Virus record (IMG/VR): IMGVR_UViG_3300006790_000062
Coordinates: 1 to 32,662 of that record
Direction: 5' to 3' (one strand)
DNA length: 32,662 bases
From: a virus
The notes beneath the pieces were generated by a model, which saw only the letters and a program-made list of their open reading frames with translations, searched no databases and was not told where the DNA came from. Position 1 is the stretch's first letter. Each line of letters starts with the position of its first letter. Position numbers and translations under genes: made by a program. Of the stretch, positions 12,543-20,061 are shown one piece after another.

Positions 12543-13281
12543 AAATTTAAGACTTTGGGATCAGGTTTGTGAGACTCCAAGCGCGCATTTGAAGTTTAAC
12601 CAATCTACTCGCCGTCACTCCATCGGTGCTATGCATCAAAAAGAGAAGGCCACAGAAATGTTCGGAATCTATGGTCAGGACTGGGGTGTTGTGAATGGTT
12701 CAGAGGTCTATGAGCGCACTCAACTAGAAAGCACTCACTTACTTCACTACGTGGCCACCATGTATTACATGTTCGACGGTCGTCAAGGTCAGATGCCAAT
12801 CGCGGCCAGTGTTAAGGAGGCTTACGTAACCAGCAAGGGCAAGTTTTTTGTCGATGATGAGGCCATTAAGAAGGTAAGAACCGATGCCCTCACTAAAGGC
12901 TTATCAGACCTTGGCTTTAATGCTGATGTCTACAAGGGCTATCACGAATTTGAGGAATATACCCAGTACGCTGACAACAATGCAGCCATTAAAAAGGCTG
13001 AGAAGGACGAAGAGAAGCAAATTACCGAGGCTGAAGCCTATGCAGAGTGGAAGCTTACCGCACCTGATGAGTTCGCCTTGGTTAAGACTCTTAAAGCCGT
13101 GGACACGCTAAAAACTCAATTTACTCGTAAGGCTCTAGCTATGGGTGATAAGGGTGGTGAGAAAGAGTTCGCACTATTGGCAGAAACTCGAATGAAAGAG
13201 ATACGCGAAGAGGCCAAAGCCAAGAAAGCCGCAAAAGAGGTCAAAGAAGAAAACCAAACTGATATTGAGGATGTGAAGTAA
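12532..13281 (+). CDS. Rad52-like single-strand annealing recombinase
   Basis: This 249-aa protein contains TRRHSIGAMHQ (26-36), ATEMFGIYGQDWGVV (40-54) and, most telling, KKVRTDALTKGLSDLGFNAD (113-132) followed by VYKG. The last is the TDA..K.lS.lGf..dVY pattern of phage annealing proteins related to Rad52/22. A charged Lys/Glu helix follows (about 145-249). It anneals complementary single strands during phage recombination and concatemer formation, working with the RuvC-like resolvase here. ATG at 12532 is used, with AGGA five bases upstream; an earlier in-frame TTG at 12502 is not needed. The exact subfamily (Sak, Erf or Rad52) is uncertain. Confidence 0.65.
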   Translation: MSNKNLRLWDQVCETPSAHLKFNQSTRRHSIGAMHQKEKATEMFGIYGQDWGVVNGSEVYERTQLESTHLLHYVATMYYMFDGRQGQMPIAASVKEAYVTSKGKFFVDDEAIKKVRTDALTKGLSDLGFNADVYKGYHEFEEYTQYADNNAAIKKAEKDEEKQITEAEAYAEWKLTAPDEFALVKTLKAVDTLKTQFTRKALAMGDKGGEKEFALLAETRMKEIREEAKAKKAAKEVKEENQTDIEDVK

Positions 13282-13532
13282 TGATAATCAAGGCCACCAA
13301 AAAGCCCGTTCAAATTGAGGCTATGCAATTAACTGAGGAATCATTTTTTGATGTAGCCCTATGGGTTGGAAACGACTGCCACCATTTCAAAGACTACCTA
13401 GAAATAGTCACTCTTGAGGGGGATATGAGGGCCGATATAGGCGACTACATAATCAAAGGTGTTAATGATGAGTTTTATCCTTGTAAGCCAGATATTTTTG
13501 AGAAAACTTACAGCATTGAGGGCGAAGAGTAA
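13281..13532 (+). CDS. Conserved small phage protein (83 aa; DYIIKGV...YPCKPDIF family)
   Basis: It has the widely shared phage pattern KATKKPVQIEAMQLT near the start, TLEGDMRADIGDYIIKGVND in the middle and EFYPCKPDIFEKTYS at the end. Proteins with this signature occur in many unrelated phages as a small beta-rich domain of unknown function. Its start overlaps the annealing-protein stop and its stop overlaps the Gp157-like start, so all three are co-translated. Function is not known. Confidence 0.75.
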   Translation: MIIKATKKPVQIEAMQLTEESFFDVALWVGNDCHHFKDYLEIVTLEGDMRADIGDYIIKGVNDEFYPCKPDIFEKTYSIEGEE

Positions 13533-14026
13533 TGGCTAACCTATTCGAACTAAGCACTGCACAACGCGAGATTCTAGAGCTCATCGAAAAAGGGGAGCTG
13601 TCCCCTGATGATGCCAAGGATACGCTTGAAGGTAACGAGGGAATGTTAAAGGACAAGCTCACAGACTACTGTCACGTATTCCAAAACATGAGCCAAAGCC
13701 TTAACACGATTAATTGTGAAATCGACAGGCTGGAAAAGCTCAAGAAGCAGAAAGAGAACGAAATCAAGAACCTAAAAAATTGGATGCTGGTAGGACTTGA
13801 TAATGCAGAGATAAAAAGCATTGACCTAGGCCTATTTAAAATTAGCACTCGTGCTGGCTCTAAGTCAGTCAGAGTCATCGACATGGACAAAATACCAGAC
13901 ATGTACGTAAACATTAAATCTAGCTTTTCGGCTGATAAGACAGCGATTAAAAAGGCTCTTGATGCAAAGGTTAAGGTTCCGGGCGTAGAGATAGTAACGG
14001 GTGAACGGTCACTAAGTATTAAATAG
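13532..14026 (+). CDS. Siphovirus Gp157-family protein
   Basis: This 164-aa protein has a long coiled coil (about residues 40-88, with SLNTINCEIDRLEKLKKQKE) and a C-terminal beta-rich part (DLGLFKISTRAGSKSVRVID, VKVPGVEIVTGERSLSIK). This is the layout of Gp157 of Streptococcus thermophilus phages: a coiled coil, then (F/T)ki..r...s v.v.d...ip..y. Gp157 proteins lie beside annealing proteins and have been linked to phage resistance and recombination; the mechanism is unknown. Its place here, two genes after the annealing protein, is typical. Confidence 0.75.
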   Translation: MANLFELSTAQREILELIEKGELSPDDAKDTLEGNEGMLKDKLTDYCHVFQNMSQSLNTINCEIDRLEKLKKQKENEIKNLKNWMLVGLDNAEIKSIDLGLFKISTRAGSKSVRVIDMDKIPDMYVNIKSSFSADKTAIKKALDAKVKVPGVEIVTGERSLSIK

Positions 14027-14034
14027 GGGGTTTT

Positions 14035-14358
14035 ATGGATGCTCTAACGTATCTTAGAAAGTGTCAGGCAGAAACTAGGGGAACATGGAACAATGCTTCA
14101 CATTGGGTAATAGGCGAGGCATTCATAAAGCGACAGGATATTACATCGACAGACCTTAGCAAAATGGGATTTAGGCACAGTACATATAAACATGCACTTG
14201 ATAAGCTTCGCACCCTTGGCTTTAGGTTTGAGCGAATGCGAAAGGGGAAAATCGTTACTCATAGGTTGTTGGGCGTGGAAATAGGAAGAGAATACTACGC
14301 GCCAGTTCTCACCAAAGAACAAAAACTATGGCGTCAGTTGTTATCAGGTAATTTTTAG
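14035..14358 (+). CDS. Hypothetical early protein, possible HTH (107 aa)
   Basis: AGGGGG lies five bases before the ATG. The protein is basic; residues about 30-70 (AFIKRQDITSTDLSKMGFRH) and YKHALDKLRTLGFRFERMRK resemble a winged helix with a positive recognition region. It could be a DNA-binding regulator of the early-to-late switch, but no family is recognised. It is one of two adjacent wHTH-like genes. Confidence 0.5.
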   Translation: MDALTYLRKCQAETRGTWNNASHWVIGEAFIKRQDITSTDLSKMGFRHSTYKHALDKLRTLGFRFERMRKGKIVTHRLLGVEIGREYYAPVLTKEQKLWRQLLSGNF

Positions 14359-14373
14359 TCACAAGGAACAAGC

Positions 14374-14703
14374 ATGAAAAATAATAAAACATTCAAACAC
14401 AATGATTCTGTTATCGACGAAGTAAAGCTTTTGATGATAGCTAGGGCTAACAAGCTTTCAGTACCTGCTCTATTGCTTCTATTCACAATCGAACGTCACG
14501 GTAATGACCTAAGCATTACCGAGGTGAGAGAGTTTTATAAGTCAGTCACCAAAGAAGAATATAACTATGGCGCAGTGTGCGCCTTATTAAGAGTGCTTTG
14601 GCATAGGAACTTAGTCGAGATTGAGCGCGATGGCCGTTATAACCACTACTCACTATCACTTAAAGGCAAAGAAACACTTAACAAATTAAACGGGGCTTAC
14701 TGA
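14374..14703 (+). CDS. Winged-helix-like protein (109 aa)
   Basis: Helices LSVPALLLLFTIERHG, LSITEVREFYKSV and YGAVCALLRVLWHRNLVEIE are followed by a wing-like RDGRYNHYSLSLKGKETLNK. This is the layout of MarR-like winged-helix proteins, in which a wing ends in LT.kG. It may bind DNA as a dimer. It ends two bases before the next gene. The target is unknown. Confidence 0.55.
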   Translation: MKNNKTFKHNDSVIDEVKLLMIARANKLSVPALLLLFTIERHGNDLSITEVREFYKSVTKEEYNYGAVCALLRVLWHRNLVEIERDGRYNHYSLSLKGKETLNKLNGAY

Positions 14704-14704
14704 T

Positions 14705-15169
14705 ATGAAACACAAACTTTATGACATGATCGTTGCTAAGGCTGAAAACACAAATTTAGTCGTTTTTTCAAGATTTAATGGAAGTCCGTGGATTAGAGTA
14801 GTTACGGATTACAACAAGACATTTAGCTTTTTAGAAGAGTATGAATATTTCCTTTGCCTACCACAGCATGAAGAGGTTTGTTTGGCTTGGTTGAATGGGG
14901 CTGAGGTGCAATATAGAGACCGAGAAGGTATATGGTTAGAAGTTGGCAGCAATGAGTACTTTTGGAAAGAATGGTGTTGTGGACACATGCTCATGGATGA
15001 ATGTGCTGAGGTTCGAATTAAGCCCAAAAAGGTTAAGCGTTGGATTGCTGTATTTCCTAATGACTCAACAACAAGTACATTCAAGTCAGAAATGGAACTT
15101 AAAAAGTATGTTGGGGATGAATCCAAGTGGGGTTGGGAAATAATCGAAATCGAGGTTACGGAAAAATGA
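14705..15169 (+). CDS. Phage protein with WLNG...RIKP motif, paralogue A
   Basis: This 154-aa protein contains AKAENTNLVVFSRF near the start, FLCLPQHEEVCLAWLNGAEV in the middle and AEVRIKPKKVKRWIAVF. Small phage proteins with W.ng..vqy....W......~RiKP are widespread and uncharacterised. The second copy at 15441-15989 shares this layout, so a duplication has occurred. ACGGGG lies nine bases upstream. Confidence 0.6.
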   Translation: MKHKLYDMIVAKAENTNLVVFSRFNGSPWIRVVTDYNKTFSFLEEYEYFLCLPQHEEVCLAWLNGAEVQYRDREGIWLEVGSNEYFWKEWCCGHMLMDECAEVRIKPKKVKRWIAVFPNDSTTSTFKSEMELKKYVGDESKWGWEIIEIEVTEK

Positions 15170-15441
15170 GTGACCAGGAAAAAATAGCAAAAGAACTCAT
15201 ATCCATGTTGTTAAGTGTCAAGCTGGCCGTAGAGTTCAACAAAGATAAACCCAACAAGGCAATTAGGCACACTCTCAAGAAAGTATACGAACGCGCAGAG
15301 AGCGAACAGGTTAAAGCTATGTGTGCGGATGGGTCTAGGGCTTTTTATCCCGTAGGTTGGGTAAGTCAGCTTGATAACCGTATTGTTAGTGATGGTAGAT
15401 ATTCGAAAGAAGAGTTTTTAAGGGTGGGGGCGAGTTTATAA
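15166..15441 (+). CDS. Hypothetical protein (91 aa) between the paralogues
   Basis: ATG at 15166 overlaps the previous stop (ATGA). It is helical at first (SDQEKIAKELISMLLSVKLA, KKVYERAESEQVKAMCADGS) and ends EFLRVGASL. Its stop overlaps the next start (TAATG). It lies between two related genes, yet is unrelated to them. No function can be given. Confidence 0.5.
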   Translation: MSDQEKIAKELISMLLSVKLAVEFNKDKPNKAIRHTLKKVYERAESEQVKAMCADGSRAFYPVGWVSQLDNRIVSDGRYSKEEFLRVGASL

Positions 15442-15989
15442 TGAAACATCCACACAGTGAGAAGATAACAGCAAAGGCTGAAAACCTAAATTTGATTGTG
15501 TTCTGTAAGGGTAAATATGTCAAGGAGTGGTCAATACTTGATTCTCCCGATGGTGGTACAAGCTTTCCTTTTGATTATCATATTTTCCTATGTCATCCAA
15601 AGCATCAAGATGTTTGCTTTGAATGGCTGAATGGTGTTGTGGCTGAATATTTGCTTTATGACGGTATGGGTCATGAAGATGATGTTTGGTGCGATATTGA
15701 CGGAATGGATAGATTTTCATGGTATCAAGAATGCCCGTTCATGGATGGAAGTATATACATCAGAATAAAGACGGAAAAACAAAAAAAATGGTTAGTGATT
15801 AAAAAGGATGATTTAGTAACAAGTTGCCCAAGAGTAGATAGGAAAGATGCACTTAAAGTGGCTATGGCTCATGAGAATTTCAAGTTAAGCGAAAAAGAAG
15901 TTCTTAATAAATGGGATTTGTTGGAAATAAAGGTGGTCAGACCATGCAAAGATTCAGATACAAGCTACACAGAAACAGTCCAGCCGTAG
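15441..15989 (+). CDS. Phage protein with WLNG...RIK motif, paralogue B
   Basis: This 182-aa protein shares with the gene at 14705 the start MKH...AKAEN.NL.VF, then FLCHPKHQDVCFEWLNGVVA, a tryptophan/cysteine-rich WYQECPFMDG segment and IRIKTEKQKKWLVI. A C-terminal extension (about 130-182) is its own. The duplicated genes may be alternative or interacting forms. Function is unknown. Confidence 0.6.
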   Translation: MKHPHSEKITAKAENLNLIVFCKGKYVKEWSILDSPDGGTSFPFDYHIFLCHPKHQDVCFEWLNGVVAEYLLYDGMGHEDDVWCDIDGMDRFSWYQECPFMDGSIYIRIKTEKQKKWLVIKKDDLVTSCPRVDRKDALKVAMAHENFKLSEKEVLNKWDLLEIKVVRPCKDSDTSYTETVQP

Positions 15990-16114
15990 AGAAGATTATC
16001 AAAGGCATGGAAAGAGACGGCCATTACTACTTTCACAACAAACCTTATAAGTTAGTCAATGCGGTACGTGATGGTGTTTACATCAATTTAGAGGTTGAAC
16101 GACTCCCTTTATAG
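15944..16114 (+). CDS. Hypothetical basic protein (56 aa), last of the early plus operon
   Basis: It begins MQRFRYKLHRNSPAVEKIIK, then GHYYFHNKPYKLVNAVRDG and a beta-stranded end. It overlaps the preceding gene by 46 bases. ATG at 15944 is chosen since AAAGGTGG precedes it by seven bases; a TTG at 15911 lies in the longer frame. The terminator region follows. No family is recognised. Confidence 0.5.
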   Translation: MQRFRYKLHRNSPAVEKIIKGMERDGHYYFHNKPYKLVNAVRDGVYINLEVERLPL

Positions 16115-16170
16115 AGGTACATTAGGAGTGTACATTTTTAGTGCTCCTACTTAGTAATCTATGCTTTTAT

Positions 16171-16199
16171 GAGGCTCCCAGTTTGGGAGCTTTTTTTTT
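16171..16199 (+). terminator. Strong intrinsic terminator between early and late plus operons
   Basis: GCTCCCA (16174-16180) pairs with TGGGAGC (16184-16190) over a three-base loop, followed by nine Ts. Two weaker hairpins lie just upstream (GTACA/TGTAC at 16117-16133; TAGGAG/CTCCTA at 16123-16149). It ends the early plus operon and isolates the late genes. Confidence 0.85.
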
Positions 16200-16204
16200 G
16201 CTTG

Positions 16205-16210
16205 TATAAT
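16205..16210 (+). promoter_or_regulatory. Candidate -10 box of the late promoter
   Basis: A perfect TATAAT lies six bases after the T-run of the terminator and 46 bases before the first late gene. The position expected for a -35 box falls within the terminator hairpin (TTTGGG) and does not match, so an activator or a different polymerase site would be required. A second possibility is readthrough by antitermination. Confidence 0.35.
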
Positions 16211-16255
16211 CATTTATTTATATGCACCCATAACGGCAAAGAAACGGCGGCAAAA

Positions 16256-16735
16256 ATGGCAAGAACAAAAACGAGTTTTACAAAAGAGACAGCATCAAAA
16301 GCAGGCAAGGCAAGTAGAAGAGGTAAAACCAAAGAAGCGATAGTTTTAGAAGCTTTTAAAGAGAAAGCTTACTTAGGTTTGGGTAAGAATGCCACACCTG
16401 ACGATTTAAAGCGAGCGATGGTTAGTCACTTGATGGAGCAATATCTCTATGCTGATCAAGATAAAGGCTTTTACCTTCGATTACTCGTTGATATGTACTT
16501 CCCTAAACACAAGCAAACACTAGAGCCTGTAAATTTCACATTCGACCCAAGTCACACACCTACTCAGCAAATGGAAGCCATACTTAAAGAAGTATCAGAG
16601 GGAAGTATTGCGCCTGATGTTGGTGAGGTTTTAGTCAAGATGGTTCATGATAGTGTTAAAATTGAAGAATACACCGAGCTTAAAGCTAAGATTCTTCAAG
16701 TTGCTGACAAGATGGGGATTGAGATAAATGGCTGA
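16256..16735 (+). CDS. Candidate small terminase subunit
   Basis: First gene of the late operon, 159 aa. It has a basic start (MARTKTSFTKETASKAGKAS, then RRGKTK), a helical middle (DDLKRAMVSHLMEQYLYADQ, LRLLVDMYFPK) and a C-terminal coiled region (ILKEVSEGSIAPDVGEVLVK, ELKAKILQVADKM). This size and the basic N-terminus fit small terminases, and AGKASRRG resembles the phage terminase-associated g.sgn..Gr motif, but no HTH is clear. ATG at 16256 is preferred because the longer frame to 16169 would start in the terminator. The call rests mainly on position. Confidence 0.45.
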   Translation: MARTKTSFTKETASKAGKASRRGKTKEAIVLEAFKEKAYLGLGKNATPDDLKRAMVSHLMEQYLYADQDKGFYLRLLVDMYFPKHKQTLEPVNFTFDPSHTPTQQMEAILKEVSEGSIAPDVGEVLVKMVHDSVKIEEYTELKAKILQVADKMGIEING

Positions 16736-17312
16736 TATACAAATTGTGTCGCGCACTATGAATTTATTAGGCCGACAACCTATTACCTCTATTCAAGATG
16801 ACGATTGGGGGCCGACAATCAACGCTCAGGCAGATGCGGCAAACAAGATACTGCTTGAAAAGTTTAAGTGGAACTTCTCGCGTAAGTTCACACTACTGGC
16901 ACCAAAGACCACCAATTCAAACCCTCGTTGGAATCTCGAATACCAGCTACCTAGTGACTTTGTTAACCGAGTTGACCTATTAACCTCGTTTGACGATGGC
17001 GGCACTATCAAAGCAGGTCAGTCTATCCCTTATGACGAATACGAGATAACAGATAACCTATACACGAACCGCGAAGAGATTATTTTGTTTTACACGGCTA
17101 CGAGTGAAGAGACAGCAACACGGTCGGCTACGTACATTGAATGTCTAGCCTATAAAGTTGCTTCTGAGCTGGCACCAGTACTGCTCAACAACCCAAGTAT
17201 GGCCGAGTATTACAACAGCAAACACTTGTATTACTTGGATGAGGCTCGAATAGTTGATTACGGTATCTCGGCACTACAAGATAATTGGTTTATTGAAACG
17301 AGGGCTATCTAA
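16728..17312 (+). CDS. Tail tubular protein A (T7 gp11-like)
   Basis: This 194-aa protein begins with the typical NLLGRQPITSIQDDDWGPTI segment, followed by an ALxxxxxF/W-like helix (KILLEKFKWNFSRKFTLLA). It continues with RWNLEYQLPSDFVNRVDLL and an ending similar to T7 gp11 (196 aa). In the virion it forms the adaptor ring between portal and nozzle. It overlaps the candidate small terminase by eight bases, and its stop overlaps the next start (TAATG). Confidence 0.85.
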   Translation: MADIQIVSRTMNLLGRQPITSIQDDDWGPTINAQADAANKILLEKFKWNFSRKFTLLAPKTTNSNPRWNLEYQLPSDFVNRVDLLTSFDDGGTIKAGQSIPYDEYEITDNLYTNREEIILFYTATSEETATRSATYIECLAYKVASELAPVLLNNPSMAEYYNSKHLYYLDEARIVDYGISALQDNWFIETRAI

Positions 17313-19420
17313 TGCCAGTCATTGAACAATCAAGTTTTACGCTTGGTCAGGTCGATGATATTTACTTTACTGCGACCAACCAGCAGCAATATTTAGAAGC
17401 CTTGAGCAAGTGCGAGAATGGTTACGTTACAGGTCAGCGCGTACCAACAAGGCGCAAGAGCTTTGCTTTTATCGATACCGACACCAAATACCCCACGGGA
17501 ACGGATGAAGAGTTTGTTAACTTTGAGTTCGAAAGTGCAGAGGGGAACTGGTACCAAGTAATCATGCAGTGGATTACAGACAGAACTAGGATAAATTTAG
17601 TTAAGTTTGCCATTAACATGACCTCGAATGTGTATGAACCTACTGAGACATTTCTACTTCCAGAGGTTGTGGGTTCTGAGTTTGTTGGTGTTAGGCCGAG
17701 TGAGATAGATTACACAGCTACCGACAACTATGTGGTATTGGCAAATCAGAATGTGCCACAACAAAAAATCACCATTGATGAAACAACTCTAGCTAGTTCA
17801 GTGCTTGAGAATATTGCTTTTAATGTGGTGCCATCGTTAGATTTTGGTGACTTGGACTACAGTAGCTATACATTCACGCCAAAGTGTACAGCAGGGGGCG
17901 ACCCAACAGGCTCACCACCAGTTTGTCCGGTTGGTCAGGTGTTCGGTGCTACGATAATAGTAAACATGATGAATGGCGACCCTCAGTTTAATAACGATTG
18001 GGTAGGTGGCCTTATCATTGGTCAGACGGGTGCGAGTGTTGAGCAGCCTATCGGTATAGGTCTAATAACTGCAATTGTTACCGACTCACCAACACAACAA
18101 ACCTTCACAGTTACAGTTCTACAGGCTTTCGGAACTGAAAACTTTAGCACTGCGGGCCAAACGTGGTCAGTTAGAAAACCTGCTTGGGGTGCTACTCAGG
18201 GCTATCCAGCTAAAACCACGTTCCACAAGGGCCGACTATGGTTTGCTAACACTAAAGCCTATCCAATGTTTATTGCTGGCTCTAAGTCGAATACACCGAA
18301 CGACTTCAACGTGGGAAATGGTGAGGCACCGGACGCAATAGCTTACATCCTTCAAAACTCAGAAGGTGGTGGCATTCAGAATATATTCGGGGGCCAAAAC
18401 CTACACATATTCACGCCTACGCAGCAGCTCGCTGTAGTCGGTGGTATTGATGTGGGTATCGAGCCGGGGAACTTCTCACCTAAGCTTATTAGCCAATACA
18501 CATCGAGCGCAGTTAAGCCAACTCTTTACCGTGAAAGAATCTACTTAACCACGGCTGACGGTAGAGCATTGATAGAGATTCAAGAGGTTGACCAAGCTGT
18601 AGCGGCTGGGATTATCTCGTTTAGTGCCACACAGCTAATCAAACAGCCCATCAAGATAGTTGCTCATAACATCGTTGACACTGAAGACCAAATTTTGACG
18701 ATACTCAACAGTGACAATACTCTGACAATATTCTCAAAAGCAGAGTTAACAGGTGTTCAGGCTTATAGTCCTGCGGAAATATCGTTATTCCAGAATGAAA
18801 CCGTGGCAGGTCTTGGGGTAATCAACAACGTACTTTACTCAATCACTGATGACTTGCGCCTAAACTACAGTTCTGAAAAGAAAAACATGGATGCTTGGAA
18901 GAATGTCGCTATGACAAGTGGCGTAATTACGTTAGGATTCTATCCCCAAGCACAGGTAGGTGATATGCTAGCCGTGACGTATGAGACAGACGTTAACGGC
19001 CAGATAAATAACAACTATCTAGGCGAATTTGCTGTATTTGATGATGGAGGCTTAAAGGTTGATGTGGGCCAAGACATTACCGCGAACGCGACAATAGGTC
19101 TTAACTACACAACACGAATCAGGTCAATGCCATTATTCAGTTCGGCAAATGGTAGCTTTAAGCTTAGGAAGGTGAGCAATGCGTGGTTGCAATTCTCTAA
19201 CAGCTTCAACTTTACCTTTAACGGTAGAAGATTGGGCGTGAACTTGCCAGCAACCCTATTACCAGCAGGCGCAAACCCTCAAAGCCTTACAGGTACATCA
19301 CAGATAGGCGTAGCAAGAGGCTATCAACAAGACTTCTTTTTAGAAGCAGTACAAGACACCCCATATGACTTAACAGTACAGACCTTTGCATGGTCTATCA
19401 CAGAGGCACTAATAGAATGA
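17312..19420 (+). CDS. Tail tubular protein B, nozzle (T7 gp12-like)
   Basis: This 702-aa protein starts SFTLGQVDDIYFTATNQQQY and has VTGQRVPTRRKSFAFIDTDT. It continues with a central WGATQGYPAKTTFHKGRLWF segment, a hallmark of podovirus nozzle proteins (GyP...tfh..RL.fa.t), followed by NVGNGEAPDAIAYILQNSEG. This forms the short tail nozzle below the gp11 ring. The order TTPA then TTPB matches T7. It overlaps the next gene by four bases. Confidence 0.9.
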   Translation: MPVIEQSSFTLGQVDDIYFTATNQQQYLEALSKCENGYVTGQRVPTRRKSFAFIDTDTKYPTGTDEEFVNFEFESAEGNWYQVIMQWITDRTRINLVKFAINMTSNVYEPTETFLLPEVVGSEFVGVRPSEIDYTATDNYVVLANQNVPQQKITIDETTLASSVLENIAFNVVPSLDFGDLDYSSYTFTPKCTAGGDPTGSPPVCPVGQVFGATIIVNMMNGDPQFNNDWVGGLIIGQTGASVEQPIGIGLITAIVTDSPTQQTFTVTVLQAFGTENFSTAGQTWSVRKPAWGATQGYPAKTTFHKGRLWFANTKAYPMFIAGSKSNTPNDFNVGNGEAPDAIAYILQNSEGGGIQNIFGGQNLHIFTPTQQLAVVGGIDVGIEPGNFSPKLISQYTSSAVKPTLYRERIYLTTADGRALIEIQEVDQAVAAGIISFSATQLIKQPIKIVAHNIVDTEDQILTILNSDNTLTIFSKAELTGVQAYSPAEISLFQNETVAGLGVINNVLYSITDDLRLNYSSEKKNMDAWKNVAMTSGVITLGFYPQAQVGDMLAVTYETDVNGQINNNYLGEFAVFDDGGLKVDVGQDITANATIGLNYTTRIRSMPLFSSANGSFKLRKVSNAWLQFSNSFNFTFNGRRLGVNLPATLLPAGANPQSLTGTSQIGVARGYQQDFFLEAVQDTPYDLTVQTFAWSITEALIE

Positions 19421-20058
19421 CCGATACTACTGACAACAACGAACAACAAGAACGTCTATACGTGGACAGATTCAAATCCGTAGAAGCTCTTGAGGATGGC
19501 TACAAGGAGCTTGAGAAGGCTTTCAGTCAGAAATCCCAATACGAGAGTAAATACAATGAGGTCAAAGACTTTAAAGAGAAGTTTGAAGAGCTATCAAGCA
19601 AGACGGCGATACCAGATGAATACACGGCGAAAGGTGTTTTACTTGAGGTTGAAGAGTCAGAGCTTAGAGCACTAGCAGAAGAGGCCAAGGGCTACGGACT
19701 TAACCAAGATAACTTTGAAAAGTGGGCTTCAAAGCGTATCGAGGATGCCAAGCAGAACAAAAAAGAGACGGTTGAAGTTAACGACGACCTCAAAAAGTAT
19801 CTATCTGAGAATGTTGGCCTATCCGACAATCTAATCAATTCATTTGATGCTAAGGACTTGGAACACTTCGAAGAGCGCAGACAGCAGTCACTAAACAGCG
19901 ATACTAGTGTGACAGGTGGCGCAACAGGTGGTGCAATCACAGCAGAACGTAAACGGGAACTGTATAACGAGTTCAAAGCAGTAGAGAAAATGGGCGGCAG
20001 AGCTGCGCAGGAAGCTTGGGACAAATATCAAAACGCTATTCAAACCCTACGAGGCTAA
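19417..20058 (+). CDS. Candidate scaffolding / capsid assembly protein
   Basis: This 213-aa protein is acidic and strongly helical, with long heptad-like segments (KSVEALEDGYKELEKAFSQK, VKDFKEKFEELSSKTA, DDLKKYLSENVGLSDNLINS). A glycine/threonine linker (SVTGGATGGAITAERKRELY) precedes a short C-terminal helix. T7 gp9 is likewise acidic and helical, with a C-terminal coat-binding helix. It sits just before the portal, as expected for head morphogenesis genes, but no coat gene adjoins it. ATG at 19417 overlaps the previous stop. Confidence 0.6.
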   Translation: MTDTTDNNEQQERLYVDRFKSVEALEDGYKELEKAFSQKSQYESKYNEVKDFKEKFEELSSKTAIPDEYTAKGVLLEVEESELRALAEEAKGYGLNQDNFEKWASKRIEDAKQNKKETVEVNDDLKKYLSENVGLSDNLINSFDAKDLEHFEERRQQSLNSDTSVTGGATGGAITAERKRELYNEFKAVEKMGGRAAQEAWDKYQNAIQTLRG

Positions 20059-20061
20059 CCG

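Noticed and set aside
19417-20058. Major capsid protein
   Set aside because: Its position before the portal is suggestive, but the 213-aa acidic coiled-coil sequence fits a scaffold and not an HK97 coat fold.
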